This document shows positions 26,595 through 34,958 of a stretch of 64,000 bases of DNA, piece by piece. The stretch spans positions 2,294,001 through 2,358,000 of the forward strand of contig NZ_CP083723.1 in the NCBI RefSeq assembly GCF_020150815.1, in the 5' to 3' direction. Origin of the DNA: Haloprofundus salilacus. GTDB taxonomy: Archaea > Halobacteriota > Halobacteria > Halobacteriales > Haloferacaceae. Within the stretch, counting starts at the first letter, position 1; every line of letters begins with the position of its first letter. The translations under genes were made by a program, and so were the position numbers. The notes under the pieces were generated by a model. That model ran no database searches. It saw nothing but the letters and a program-made list of their open reading frames with translations, and was not told where the DNA came from.

Positions 26595-26600
26595 ACTATA
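26595..26600 (-). promoter_or_regulatory. TATA box of aglF
   Basis: TATAGT on the minus strand, 30-35 bp before the ATG at 26565. It is one half of the divergent aglF/aglM promoter region. Confidence 0.5.
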
Positions 26601-26694
26601 CAGTCGCTACTGCGCGGCAAACGTTCTCTACATCCGATACAATATCCGACAATCGCTCACGACGAGACGGGAGTCGACTGGACGAACAACCCCT

Positions 26695-26700
26695 TTTATA
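26695..26700 (+). promoter_or_regulatory. TATA box of aglM
   Basis: TTTATA centred 29 bp before the ATG at 26727, as expected for a leaderless transcript. Confidence 0.6.
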
Positions 26701-26726
26701 TCCGCGTCTGTCGACAGTTCGCCGTA

Positions 26727-28019
26727 ATGAAGGTCAGCGTCATCGGGAGTGGATATGTCGGGACGACGCTCGCGGCGTGCCTCGCCGACCTCGGACACGA
26801 GGTCACGAACGTCGACATCGACGAGGACGCCGTCGCGGCCATCGAAGACGGCGTCGCCCCAATCCACGAGCGGGGGTTGGACGAACTCGTCGCCGAGTAC
26901 GGCGGTACTCGACTGCGGGCAACGACGGATTACGCAACCGCCTCGAAGGCCAACATCGTTTTTATCGCGCTCCCGACGCCGACGGACGAGCGCGGACGCA
27001 TCGATACGTCGATCATCACGGCGGGCACCGAGCAACTCGGCGAAGTGCTCGGTGAGGCCGAGGAGATGCCGCTGGTCGTCGTCAAGAGTACCGTGACGCC
27101 GGGGACGACGGAGCGAGAGCTGATTCCGGCGCTCGAAGAGACGTCGGGTGCGACAGCCGGCGAGGAGTTCGACGTGGCCGTCAACCCCGAGTTCCTCCGC
27201 GAGGGGAGCGCGGTGAGCGATTTCCTCCACCCGGACAAAGTCGTCTTCGGCGCGACGGCCGACCGCGCGTTCGAGACGCTCGACGAACTGTACGACCCGC
27301 TGGTGGCGCAGACCGACACGACGGTCGTCCGAACCGGCGTCCGGGAGGCGGAGATGATAAAGTACGCCAACAACGCGTTTCTGGCCTCGAAGATCAGCCT
27401 CATCAACGAACTCGGGAACATCTGCAAGGAGTTCGGCGTCGACGCCTACGAGGTGGCCGACGCCATCGGTCTCGACGAGCGAATCGGCTCGCAGTTCCTC
27501 CGCAGCGGCGTCGGGTGGGGCGGGTCGTGCTTCCCGAAGGACGTGGCCGCGCTCATCGCCGCCGCCCGGGAGACGGGCTACGAACCCGAACTGCTCGAAG
27601 CGGTCGTCGGCGTCAACGACCGCCAGCCCGAACGACTGCTCTCGCTTCTGGACGACCACGTCGACGTCGAGGGCGAACGGGTCGCCGTTCTCGGCCTGGC
27701 GTTCAAATCCGGCACCGACGACGTGCGGAGTTCGCGGGCGATACCGACCATCGAGGGCCTGCTCAACCGGGGGGCGGACGTCGTCGGCTACGACCCGGTC
27801 GCCGCCGAGAACATGCGTGCGCAGTTTCCCGACATCGAGTACGCCGAGAGCGCCGCCGACGCGCTTGACGGGGCGATAGCCGCCGTCGTCGTCACCGACT
27901 GGGACGAGTTCGCGGCGCTCGACGGCGAGTTCGACGCGATGAAGCGCCCGGTCGTCGTCGATGGCCGCCGAATCGTCGAACCGCGCGACGGCATCGAGTA
28001 CGAGGGACTCACGTGGTGA
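26727..28019 (+). CDS. aglM: UDP-glucose 6-dehydrogenase, AglM-like
   Basis: A 430-residue NAD-dependent enzyme that oxidises UDP-glucose to UDP-glucuronate in two steps. The Rossmann motif V-I-G-S-G-Y-V-G is at residues 5-12. The central domain has [18 protein letters not shown] and the catalytic cysteine in [10 protein letters not shown] (Cys268). The C-terminal UDP-binding domain has [15 protein letters not shown]. In Haloferax, AglF and AglM act in sequence to supply glucuronate for the S-layer N-glycan, and the divergent pairing here fits that. Confidence 0.93.
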   Translation: MKVSVIGSGYVGTTLAACLADLGHEVTNVDIDEDAVAAIEDGVAPIHERGLDELVAEYGGTRLRATTDYATASKANIVFIALPTPTDERGRIDTSIITAGTEQLGEVLGEAEEMPLVVVKSTVTPGTTERELIPALEETSGATAGEEFDVAVNPEFLREGSAVSDFLHPDKVVFGATADRAFETLDELYDPLVAQTDTTVVRTGVREAEMIKYANNAFLASKISLINELGNICKEFGVDAYEVADAIGLDERIGSQFLRSGVGWGGSCFPKDVAALIAAARETGYEPELLEAVVGVNDRQPERLLSLLDDHVDVEGERVAVLGLAFKSGTDDVRSSRAIPTIEGLLNRGADVVGYDPVAAENMRAQFPDIEYAESAADALDGAIAAVVVTDWDEFAALDGEFDAMKRPVVVDGRRIVEPRDGIEYEGLTW

Positions 28020-28025
28020 ACACAC

Positions 28026-28042
28026 CGATTTCGGTGAAATCG
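28026..28042. terminator. Short hairpin between convergent genes
   Basis: CGATTT-CGGTG-AAATCG gives a 6-bp stem between aglM and the convergent repeat-protein gene. It is too short to be sure it works as a terminator. Confidence 0.3.
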
Positions 28043-28098
28043 ACCGGAAAGACGGAGTAAAAAGAGGCGATGGCAGGCGAAGCGGCGAGCGTTACCGA

Positions 28099-29064
28099 CT
28101 ACGCACCGTACCCGTCGCTGCCGTAGCCACCCTCGCCGTAGAACGTGTCGATGTCGTCGCCTTCGACGACGACGTAGCCGACCGTCTCTGGCTTGTGCCA
28201 CACTTCGTCGTCGCTACTGCGTTCTTCCTCGACGTGAACCTCGACGCTCGTCCGGGTGAGGTTTCGGTAACGGAGCGTGCAGGGTTGGTTCCCCTTGAAC
28301 GTCTCGATGTCCGCGACGACGACGGGGCTCTCGTACGTCCCCTCGAACTCGATGGTCTGCCACTCGTGGTCGACGCCCGTAGCGCGTCCGGCCTCGAACG
28401 GGGCGTCGCCGAGCGTCCCCGTTCCGGGTTCGACGGCGATGTAGCCGACGGACTCGTCGTGGTGCCAGCCGTCGACGCCTTCCTCCTCTTGGAGGCGCGT
28501 CGAAAAGCCCCGCTTGGAGACGCGGCGGTTTCGCGAGACGACGGGATGCCGCCCGTTCGTCGACTGCGGTTGCGTGATGACGACGGGCCGTTCGGCAAAC
28601 CGCTCGTCGAACGAGACGTTCGTCCACGTCGTCCCGGCTTTGGCTTCGCCCGCCTCGATGCGCAGCTCGCCCGCGGTGGACGCGCCGGCCTCCATGACGA
28701 GACTGCCGACCACTTCCTCGATGTGGTTGCCGTCGAGGTAGTCCCACTCCTGGATGCGGTAGTCGAACGAGTCGCCGCCGACGTTCTGTATCCGCGACGT
28801 CGCCGGTTGGTAGCCGTTCTTCGACACGGGGAGCGCGACGACGACGGGGGACGAGTAGGAGCCGTCCAGCGATTGAGTCTCCCACTTGTGCGTCGCCGCG
28901 AGGCGGTGCGCTTCGGCCAGGGGACCGGTGGAGGCAGCACTTACTCGTTTGGAGGCGGCCTGCGTCCCGACGACGCCCAGCACGAGCGAGGCCTGGAGAA
29001 CCCCGCGTCGCGTACAGCGGGTTTCTGAGCGGGCGGATTTCGTCGACTTGTATTGCTTCTGCAT
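28099..29064 (-). CDS. Tat-exported protein with three H-type-lectin-like repeats
   Basis: A 321-residue protein. Residues 19-45 form a Tat signal (T-R-R-G-V-L-Q-A, then a hydrophobic run and A-S-K-R-V-S-A-A-S cleavage region). Three repeats of about 68 residues follow at about 59-127, 147-214 and 233-302. Each has W-x3-x-x-F/L-x-G/E-x-Y/F, P-V-V-V, a central arginine/aromatic strand (S-R-I-Q-N, S-R-N-R-R, L-R-Y-R-N), and ends in H/W-x3-E-x-V-G-Y/S-x-V-x-E. This matches the H-type lectin pattern, which binds sugars in trimers. It lies beside the glycan locus, so a secreted or surface sugar-binding role is likely. The C-terminus is Gly/Tyr-rich. Confidence 0.8.
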   Translation of the reverse strand: MQKQYKSTKSARSETRCTRRGVLQASLVLGVVGTQAASKRVSAASTGPLAEAHRLAATHKWETQSLDGSYSSPVVVALPVSKNGYQPATSRIQNVGGDSFDYRIQEWDYLDGNHIEEVVGSLVMEAGASTAGELRIEAGEAKAGTTWTNVSFDERFAERPVVITQPQSTNGRHPVVSRNRRVSKRGFSTRLQEEEGVDGWHHDESVGYIAVEPGTGTLGDAPFEAGRATGVDHEWQTIEFEGTYESPVVVADIETFKGNQPCTLRYRNLTRTSVEVHVEEERSSDDEVWHKPETVGYVVVEGDDIDTFYGEGGYGSDGYGA

Positions 29065-29104
29065 TTCGGTTTCCCTCTGTTCAGTAGTACAGTCAGGTAA
29101 CCGG

Positions 29105-29112
29105 TTATATAT
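29105..29112 (-). promoter_or_regulatory. TATA box of the H-type-lectin-like gene
   Basis: ATATATAA on the minus strand, centred about 44 bp before the ATG at 29064. This leaves a leader of roughly 15-20 nt. Confidence 0.5.
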
Positions 29113-29681
29113 GTTTCTAATTAATTATGTGTGAGATGAATTACTAGAATCAGTAGACAACAATACCGTTAGAAATCCCCTAGAAATGGCCTGTATTCGG
29201 GGTTTGTGTACAAACAGTCAGAAAACAGAGACAATATGCAAAATGATATATGTTCGTTCTAAACCGTGGCCGTAGCAAGACATATCTACTATAAAATATG
29301 TTCGAACGCGTGTCGACTCGGAGTCGAATCTTCGAAATCAGCGCAACCCACCAACTGAGAAGAACGTAGCGCCCGATTACTGAGAGTAGGCGGAGAAACG
29401 GACGGAAGCGGCGATGGCGGGGACGTACTCTCGAACGTGAAACAGTCCGGTAGCGGGCCGGTAGTACGCGTATCGGAGGACCTAGTCCAGAGAATGAGGC
29501 GATTACCGGTATCGAGAGCGCCACCATCGCCGTCGCAGAACGCCGCTCCGCGGACGACCGGTTTTCGTGTGTCAGACGAATCGGTGAAATCGAAACGCGT
29601 CGGCTGAGAGACACCTACGCTCGGATAGCCAGACAATACTAAACTCCGACAGTTCCGTGGGTTAGCCCGGTGCGAAAGTGC
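29113..29681. other. 570-bp AT-rich region without a supported gene
   Basis: The stretch has much lower GC than the window (especially 29105-29300) and only short, unlikely reading frames on both strands. It separates the divergent lectin-like and repeat-protein genes and may be a horizontally acquired spacer or a decayed gene. No repeat or RNA was recognised. Confidence 0.5.
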
Positions 29682-30950
29682 ATGACACGACAGAATCAGA
29701 CCCGAAGGCGGTTTCTCGCAGGGAGCGTAGCGACACTCAGTTCACTGTCATTAGTGGCGAACGGTGCGGGTGCGCAGACGTCGACGCGGACACTCGCCGT
29801 CGTCAACGCGACCGGTAACGGCCCGGCGAAGTACCGGTTCACCGTTGACGGCGACGTCGAGAAGACGACGGAGACGGGCGGTGCGCCGAAGGCGTTCGCC
29901 TCTCGCAACAACGACGACGCCGTTTCCGACACGACCGTCGAGGGTCGCGTCTACGGCGGCGCGGACGCGTACCGAATCTCCGGGTCGGTGACGAGTCTGG
30001 TCGTCGAAGGCGGCGCGGGCATCTACGTCGACGGCGAAGCGGTCGACCCCGGCGACTACTCGGCGCCGAGCGTCCTCGCGATAACCGGTGACGGCGAATA
30101 CGCGTTCTCCACGGACGACACCGTCGAAAAGACGACGCTGACCGGCGGTGCCGACGTTCCGCCCGCCTCGATCAACGCCGCCGACAGCGTCGACGGGACA
30201 GACGTCTTGGGATCGGTGTTCGGCGGAACCGACGCCTACGTCGTCGACGGTGACCTCACCGAGTTCGACCTCGAAGACGGACTTACCGGCTACCTCGACG
30301 GCGAGGAGTACGCGGGTCCGTCGAACGTTCGCGGCGAAACTGAAGGCGACGACGACAGTACGGCGGCCCCCGAACTGGCGTTCCCGGACTGCACTAGCGT
30401 CGAGATTTCCGGCGCGTTCGAGACGGCGTCGCTGGAGGTGCTCGTCGAAGACGACGACCCCGAGACGACGCCGATGGAGCAGGTGTACGAGTACGAGAAC
30501 GACGGCGACGAGACCGACGTGACCGTCTCGGTGCCTGACGACGAGTTCGGCCCGTATCAGGTCCTCGAGTACGTTTCGGTCACCTACGGCGACGGAGAGA
30601 CCGTCGAGGAGACCAACCCCGACGCGAACGAGTGCCGCGAGGAGACGTTCCCCGCCGACCGGAACGTCGAGTTCGTCGACTGTACGTCCGTCAGCGTGAC
30701 CGGCGAGTTCGAGGAGCTCTCCATCGAGGTGCTCGTCCGCGACGACTACCCGACTACGCCGATGGAACAAGTCTACACCGTCAAGAACGAGGACGGGTCC
30801 GCGGAGACCACCGTAAGTGTTCCGGAGGACGAGTTCGGTACGTATCAGGTCGCCGAGCGAGCGACCGTCATCTACCCCGACGGCGAGACCGTCGACGCGA
30901 CCAACCCCGACGCGGAAACGTGTCGCTCGGAGACGTTCCCGAGCGAGTGA
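29682..30950 (+). CDS. Tat-exported tandem-module protein (paralogue A)
   Basis: A 422-residue acidic protein. Residues 8-31 are a Tat signal (R-R-R-F-L-A-G-S, hydrophobic run, A-G-A-Q). Two related modules follow (about 36-122 and 130-211), each with V-E-K-T-T-x-T-G-G-A, a V-x-G-G-x-D-A-Y segment and a closing Y-x-D-G-E. After an acidic linker come two C-terminal modules (232-324 and 329-420) that start C-T-S-V, contain P-M-E-Q-V-Y, and end with N-P-D-A-x-x-C. Each therefore has a cysteine pair (237/318 and 334/414), possibly a disulfide. No known family is recognised. The ATG at 29682 is preferred to the GTG at 29670 because it sits just before the Tat signal. Confidence 0.8.
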   Translation: MTRQNQTRRRFLAGSVATLSSLSLVANGAGAQTSTRTLAVVNATGNGPAKYRFTVDGDVEKTTETGGAPKAFASRNNDDAVSDTTVEGRVYGGADAYRISGSVTSLVVEGGAGIYVDGEAVDPGDYSAPSVLAITGDGEYAFSTDDTVEKTTLTGGADVPPASINAADSVDGTDVLGSVFGGTDAYVVDGDLTEFDLEDGLTGYLDGEEYAGPSNVRGETEGDDDSTAAPELAFPDCTSVEISGAFETASLEVLVEDDDPETTPMEQVYEYENDGDETDVTVSVPDDEFGPYQVLEYVSVTYGDGETVEETNPDANECREETFPADRNVEFVDCTSVSVTGEFEELSIEVLVRDDYPTTPMEQVYTVKNEDGSAETTVSVPEDEFGTYQVAERATVIYPDGETVDATNPDAETCRSETFPSE

Positions 30951-31213
30951 AAGAAAACGAGACCGAGGCGTAACGCGTCGTTTGTCGGTTACAGCCCCGA
31001 GTTGGAGCGGACACTCGAGGACGGCGGGGCGACGGGTTCACGACGTAACGCCGTCGTTACGGCCGCCGCCCCGAACCTAATAGACGATTGACATCCCAGC
31101 ACGACCATTAACGTTCACGAACGAAAAACAGTCGGATAAATACACAAGTACACCTTCCTGAATAAAACTTAAGATGCAACTCAGTGTGGCCTTAGCCGGA
31201 AGTGGAGAAATCA
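30951..31213. promoter_or_regulatory. Promoter region of paralogue B
   Basis: GC drops sharply from 31090. GGATAAATAC near 31134 and AATAAAACTTAAG near 31160 are candidate TATA/BRE elements. GTGGAG at 31202-31207 is a plausible ribosome-binding site 7 nt before the ATG at 31214. Confidence 0.45.
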
Positions 31214-32215
31214 ATGAAGGAAACACATACAAGCCGCCGAACGTTCCTCGCTGGCAGTCTCACGGCCCTCGGCGCGACCGCGACAACGATGACCGTAGGC
31301 GCACAGGAAACTGAGTGGAAACACGTCGTCGTCTCCGGGACGCCGGGTTCCGGACCGGTTCGCTACGAACTGGAGACGACCGAAGCGCTCGAAAAGACGA
31401 CGGAGACGGGCGGCGCACCGGTCGACGGCGCGTCGATAAACGCGAACGACGTCCTCGACGGGAGTTTCGCGAGCGGCGTCGTCGTTGGCGGCGTCGACGC
31501 GTATCGGTACAGTGGCGACCTGACGCTTTTGACCGTCGACGGCGACGCGAACGTCTATCTCGATGGGTCGCAGATCGACCCCGACAGCGTCGGCGAGAGC
31601 CACGACTACCTCGCTATCGTCGGCGACGGCGACGAGACGACCTACGAGTTCGAGGTCGACGGCGACGTGGCGAAGACGAACGTGACAGGCGGGGCGCCGA
31701 AGCGCTACGCCTCGATACAGAGCGGCGACAGCATCGACGACGGGTCGGTCAGCGGGACGGTGTTCGGCGGCGTCGACGCCTTCCGCGTCGCCGGTGACGT
31801 CACCTCGTTCGACCTCTCGGGCGGGACGGCATACCTCAACGGGCAGGAGTACGCCGGGCCGGGCGACGGCGGCCGCGGCGGAACTGGAAGCTCGGACGCC
31901 GACATCGAGTTCACCGGTTGCACGTCCGTCGAAGTGACCGGGGAGTTCGATGAGGTGTCGCTGGAAGTACTCGCCGCCGACGCCGACTGCGAGATGGGCA
32001 CCCGCTACTACGAACAGACGTTCGTCTACGGACTCGCCGACTCCGAGACCATCGAGGGGACGACGACGGTCAGCCTCCCCGACGGCTACTTCGCCGAGTA
32101 CCAGATAGTCGAGTCGGCCATCGCGGAGGGAGACGAGAGCGTCGAGGTGACGAACCCCGATGCCGACGCCTGCCGCGACCGAATGGAGTCGCAGCTCGAA
32201 TCCGCCTGCAACTGA
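31214..32215 (+). CDS. Tat-exported tandem-module protein (paralogue B)
   Basis: A 333-residue paralogue of the gene just upstream. It has a Tat signal at residues 8-31 (S-R-R-T-F-L-A-G-S, ending V-G-A-Q). The two N-modules are at about 36-123 and 131-213, each with E-K-T-T/A-K-T-N, V-T-G-G-A-P or E-T-G-G-A-P, then V-x-G-G-V-D-A-Y/F-R and Y-L-N/D-G. A single C-terminal module (231-320) starts C-T-S-V and ends with N-P-D-A-D-A-C, again with a cysteine pair (236/320) plus Cys259. It differs from paralogue A by having one rather than two C-modules. The ATG at 31214 is chosen because a GGAG lies 7 nt before it. Function unknown; it is probably a surface or secreted protein. Confidence 0.8.
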   Translation: MKETHTSRRTFLAGSLTALGATATTMTVGAQETEWKHVVVSGTPGSGPVRYELETTEALEKTTETGGAPVDGASINANDVLDGSFASGVVVGGVDAYRYSGDLTLLTVDGDANVYLDGSQIDPDSVGESHDYLAIVGDGDETTYEFEVDGDVAKTNVTGGAPKRYASIQSGDSIDDGSVSGTVFGGVDAFRVAGDVTSFDLSGGTAYLNGQEYAGPGDGGRGGTGSSDADIEFTGCTSVEVTGEFDEVSLEVLAADADCEMGTRYYEQTFVYGLADSETIEGTTTVSLPDGYFAEYQIVESAIAEGDESVEVTNPDADACRDRMESQLESACN

Positions 32216-32221
32216 GTTCGA

Positions 32222-32953
32222 TCAGCCGTTCGACTTTTCTAGCTCCGTCCGGGCGCGGCGGAGGAGTCGCTCCCAGACGCCGAACAGCGCGCTGTCGAGT
32301 CCGTAGCTCCCGTCGATGTCCCGAACCCACACGTCGTCGGCGAACAGCAGCGACTGAAATCGGTGCACGTCCGGCGAGAGCGACGCTCGACGACCTGTGT
32401 AGTACGCGACGGTTTCCCCTCGCGTACGCGACACCAACTCCTGCGGCACCTCGATACCCGACTCGCGCGCGACGTGGACGAACCACTCCAGGTGGAGCAC
32501 CGCGTCCGCGAGGACGAACCGCTCGTCGAACCCCGAAACGTGCGCGAGTGCCGGTCGACCCTCGACCAGCACGTCGTCCGGCGCGCTGAAGTGAGGAACG
32601 GAGACGTGCGACAGGTCGCCGGCGTACGCCCGCGCGAGACGGGTGAGTCGGTAGTCCGCGAGCGCGACCGGTCCCGCCAAGGCGAGTTCGTACCACAGCG
32701 GCAACCACTCGCAGAACGGTTCCGAGAACGCGGCGTCGGCCAGAAGCGTGGCAGCGATCGACCGGGCGATTCGCGGTTCCACGTCGGTTCGGCCCGCTCG
32801 CATCGCTTCGATGCCGATTTCGGCGTCCTCGCTGAACGACCCGCGGTCGAATCCCATCCCGTCGGCCACGTAGTCGACGTACTCGCTGCCGACCCGGTAC
32901 CAGTCGGCGAAATCGTCGGCCGTTCGGAGCGCGAGGAGTCGGAGGACGGTCAC
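32222..32953 (-). CDS. Hypothetical protein, 243 residues
   Basis: An acidic, mostly helical soluble protein with normal haloarchaeal codon use and no signal or membrane segment. Leu/Ala/Trp-rich helices (E-W-L-P-L-W-Y-E-L-A-L-A and H-L-E-W-F-V-H-V-A-R-E) run through the middle. I do not recognise a family. It is convergent with paralogue B and divergent from the aldolase gene. Confidence 0.7.
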   Translation of the reverse strand: MTVLRLLALRTADDFADWYRVGSEYVDYVADGMGFDRGSFSEDAEIGIEAMRAGRTDVEPRIARSIAATLLADAAFSEPFCEWLPLWYELALAGPVALADYRLTRLARAYAGDLSHVSVPHFSAPDDVLVEGRPALAHVSGFDERFVLADAVLHLEWFVHVARESGIEVPQELVSRTRGETVAYYTGRRASLSPDVHRFQSLLFADDVWVRDIDGSYGLDSALFGVWERLLRRARTELEKSNG

Positions 32954-33072
32954 GGTCGAGAGAGGAACCGCAACGTCAAGAGCGCTGCTCTCGCTGAGTG
33001 TCGCAGTTCCGTGAACAGTCGCATAGATGACGGTTGCGCGAAACTATAGCCGAGGTCGTGGCACACACCCCG

Positions 33073-33861
33073 ATGACGAACGCACGAACGAACGCGCTCC
33101 AAGAGACGGTCGATTCCGGCGGCGTCGCCCTCGGCGTGCTCGACGGACTGTACAATCCCGACGTGGTCGAACTCTGCGGCGACCTCGGCGTCGACTTCGT
33201 CTGGCACGACCTCGAACACGCGGGACCGAGTCCGTGGGACGCGACGACGCTGTCGAACCTCCTGCGCGCCGCGGACGCGACGGACACCGAACTGCTGGTT
33301 CGCATCCCAGTCACGGAACCGGCGCTGATGCGCAAGGTGCTGGACGCGGGCGTCCGCAACGTGTTCCTCTCGCGGGTCCGGTCGGCAGCGGAACTCCGCG
33401 AGGCGGTCCGCGCCGCGCGCTTCGAGTACGACGGCGAACCCGGTCAACGGGGACTGGCCGCCCCGCGCGCGAGTCGGTGGGGCCTCGCCGACGATTACCC
33501 GGCGACCGAGGACGAGGAGATTTTCGTCGGCGTCACCGTTGAGAACCAGCGGGCGGTGGACGAGATCGACGAAATCCTCGCGGTTCCGGAGCTCGGCTTC
33601 GTCTTCGTCGGCCCGTACGACCTCTCGGTCGGCACCGGCCACCCCGGCGAGGTTGACCACGAGGAGGTGCAATCGCGCGTGGAGACGATCCGCGACGCGA
33701 CGCTCGACAGCGACGTGGCACTCGGGGGGCTGGGTTTCGGGATGGACGACGTGAACGACAAGGCCGAGCAGGGCTACCAGATCCTGAACGTCGGCAGCAC
33801 CATGGCCGGCGTCTCGGAGATGGTCTCCTCGCGACTCGAGGCGTTCGAGGGCGAGCGGTAG
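33073..33861 (+). CDS. HpcH/HpaI family aldolase
   Basis: A 262-residue TIM-barrel enzyme of the class II 4-hydroxy-2-oxo-acid aldolase/citrate lyase beta family. Visible segments are F-V-W-H-D-L-E-H-A-G-P-S (active-site base region), L-V-R-I-P-V-T-E, D-A-G-V-R-N-V-F-L-S-R, and G-P-Y-D-L-S-V-G near the C-terminus with the metal-binding acidic residues. It splits or joins 2-keto acids such as pyruvate with an aldehyde. The usual position E-x-x-V is present in V-T-V-E-N-Q. The frame extends to 33034, but M-T-N-A-R at 33073 is the better start. Confidence 0.87.
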   Translation: MTNARTNALQETVDSGGVALGVLDGLYNPDVVELCGDLGVDFVWHDLEHAGPSPWDATTLSNLLRAADATDTELLVRIPVTEPALMRKVLDAGVRNVFLSRVRSAAELREAVRAARFEYDGEPGQRGLAAPRASRWGLADDYPATEDEEIFVGVTVENQRAVDEIDEILAVPELGFVFVGPYDLSVGTGHPGEVDHEEVQSRVETIRDATLDSDVALGGLGFGMDDVNDKAEQGYQILNVGSTMAGVSEMVSSRLEAFEGER

Positions 33862-33881
33862 CCGCCGGCCGGTCCGACTCG

Positions 33882-34161
33882 CTACGTGTCGTCGGCCAAC
33901 TGATCGGTCAGTCCCCACCGCTCGGCGCGCTGTTCGGCCTCCGCGCGCGCCTGCTCGCGAATCGCGTCGAGCTTTGAGCACGCCGCGCGTCTCGCCGCCG
34001 AGCAGCAGCGCGTCCTGCGGTTCGATGACGGCGTAGCCGGTCAGTTCGCGCTCCAACGCCGTCGAGAGCGCGGTTCCGACATCGGCGACGACGCGGGACC
34101 GGACGAGGTCGCCGCGCGGGATCGAAAATCGGCCGTCCGAGGAGTCACCCAGCTCGGTCAT
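33882..34161 (-). pseudogene. Frameshifted small protein gene next to the MinD-like remnant
   Basis: From the ATG at 34161 the frame reads M-T-E-L-G-D-S-S-D-G-R-F-S-I-P-R through E-L-T-G-Y-A-V-I-E-P-Q-D-A-L-L-L. Near 33977-33982 it must shift frame to continue as K-L-D-A-I-R-E-Q-A-R-A-E, ending at a TAG (33882). With that one correction it is a protein of about 92 residues. Its ATG overlaps the stop of the MinD-like remnant (ATGA), so the two were once coupled. No family is recognised. It is either a pseudogene or a sequencing error. Confidence 0.65.
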
Positions 34162-34690
34162 GGCGTGTCGGGGACGACCGCGCTGCGGAAGCGGTCCGCC
34201 ACGTCGCCCTCGTCGCCGTGCGAACTTCGATTCGGGCGGCCGCTCTTCGATACGCTTCAGCCGGGACGGAGTCCGGCGCGTGCGCCAGCAGCGGCTCGCC
34301 CGCGCGCCTGGCCGCGCGGATCACGTCGCTGTTGGGCACCGTCGCGAGCGTCTGCCCGCCGAAGTACTCGCTCGCCCGGTCGACGACGCGGTCGATTCCG
34401 GCGTCGTCGTGGACTTTGTTGAACAGCACGCCTGCCGTCTCGGTGCCGTAGGAGCGAGCGTACTCCTGAACCTTCAACCCGTCCGAGAGCGCTGGAACCG
34501 TCGATTGAAGGACGACGACGACGCGGTCCGCGAGGACGACGGGGAGGACGACGCTCCTCGACCCCAGCGCCGCGGCGAGTCCAACAGCAGTACGTCCGTT
34601 CCGCTGGCGAGTTCGACGCTCGAGACGCGTCCACGGAACCTCCCGCCGCCCGAACGCCTATCTCGGCGTCCGCCGAACGACCGCCTATGT
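34158..34690 (-). pseudogene. MinD/ParA-like ATPase remnant, frameshifted and lacking the P-loop
   Basis: Three frames together give a recognisable C-terminal MinD/ParA part: T-D-V-L-L-L-D-S-P (Walker-B-like), then in another frame A-L-G-S-R-S-V-V-L-P-V-V-L-A-D-R, Q-S-T-V-P-A-L-S-D-G, G-T-E-T-A-G-V-L-F-N-K-V and F-G-G-Q-T-L-A-T-V-P-N-S. The last frame ends G-D-V-A-D-R-F-R-S-A-V-V-P-D-T-P before TGA (34158). Shifts are needed near 34580 and 34215, and probably near 34610. No GKGG/GKT P-loop is found up to 34955, so the first 80-90 residues are gone. Such ATPases position proteins or assist metalloenzyme assembly. It lies just before the formate dehydrogenase genes, on the opposite strand. Confidence 0.75.
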
Positions 34691-34887
34691 CCACCGAGAG
34701 AACGGACGACCGGACCCGGAGTCGCCGTATCGCCGCCGCGGCCGCCGCGACGACAGTACTGCTCGTCGGCGCGACCCTCCTCTGGACGTGGCGCGAACAC
34801 GCGCCGCTGTCACGTCACGTTCGACGCAGAGAACGGACGTCGTCCTCGCGCAGGACCCAGAAATCGACGCTCGTATCGCCGTTCTAG
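34687..34887 (+). CDS. Possible small single-helix membrane protein, 66 residues
   Basis: An Arg-rich N-terminus is followed by one Ala/Val/Leu helix (about residues 15-34) and a basic tail. It could be a genuine small protein, but it lies antisense to the degraded MinD-like gene, has no clear promoter and its tail looks random. Listed with low confidence. Confidence 0.25.
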   Translation: MSTERTDDRTRSRRIAAAAAATTVLLVGATLLWTWREHAPLSRHVRRRERTSSSRRTQKSTLVSPF

Positions 34888-34958
34888 TCTGGTCGCTCGC
34901 CGCATAGTCCGCTTTGGTGAAGTAACTCTTTCGTGATGCGCCCACGCACGTACACGTG

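Noticed and set aside
26628-28025. 465-codon minus-strand frame opposite aglM
   Set aside because: Antisense shadow of an unmistakable UDP-glucose dehydrogenase gene.
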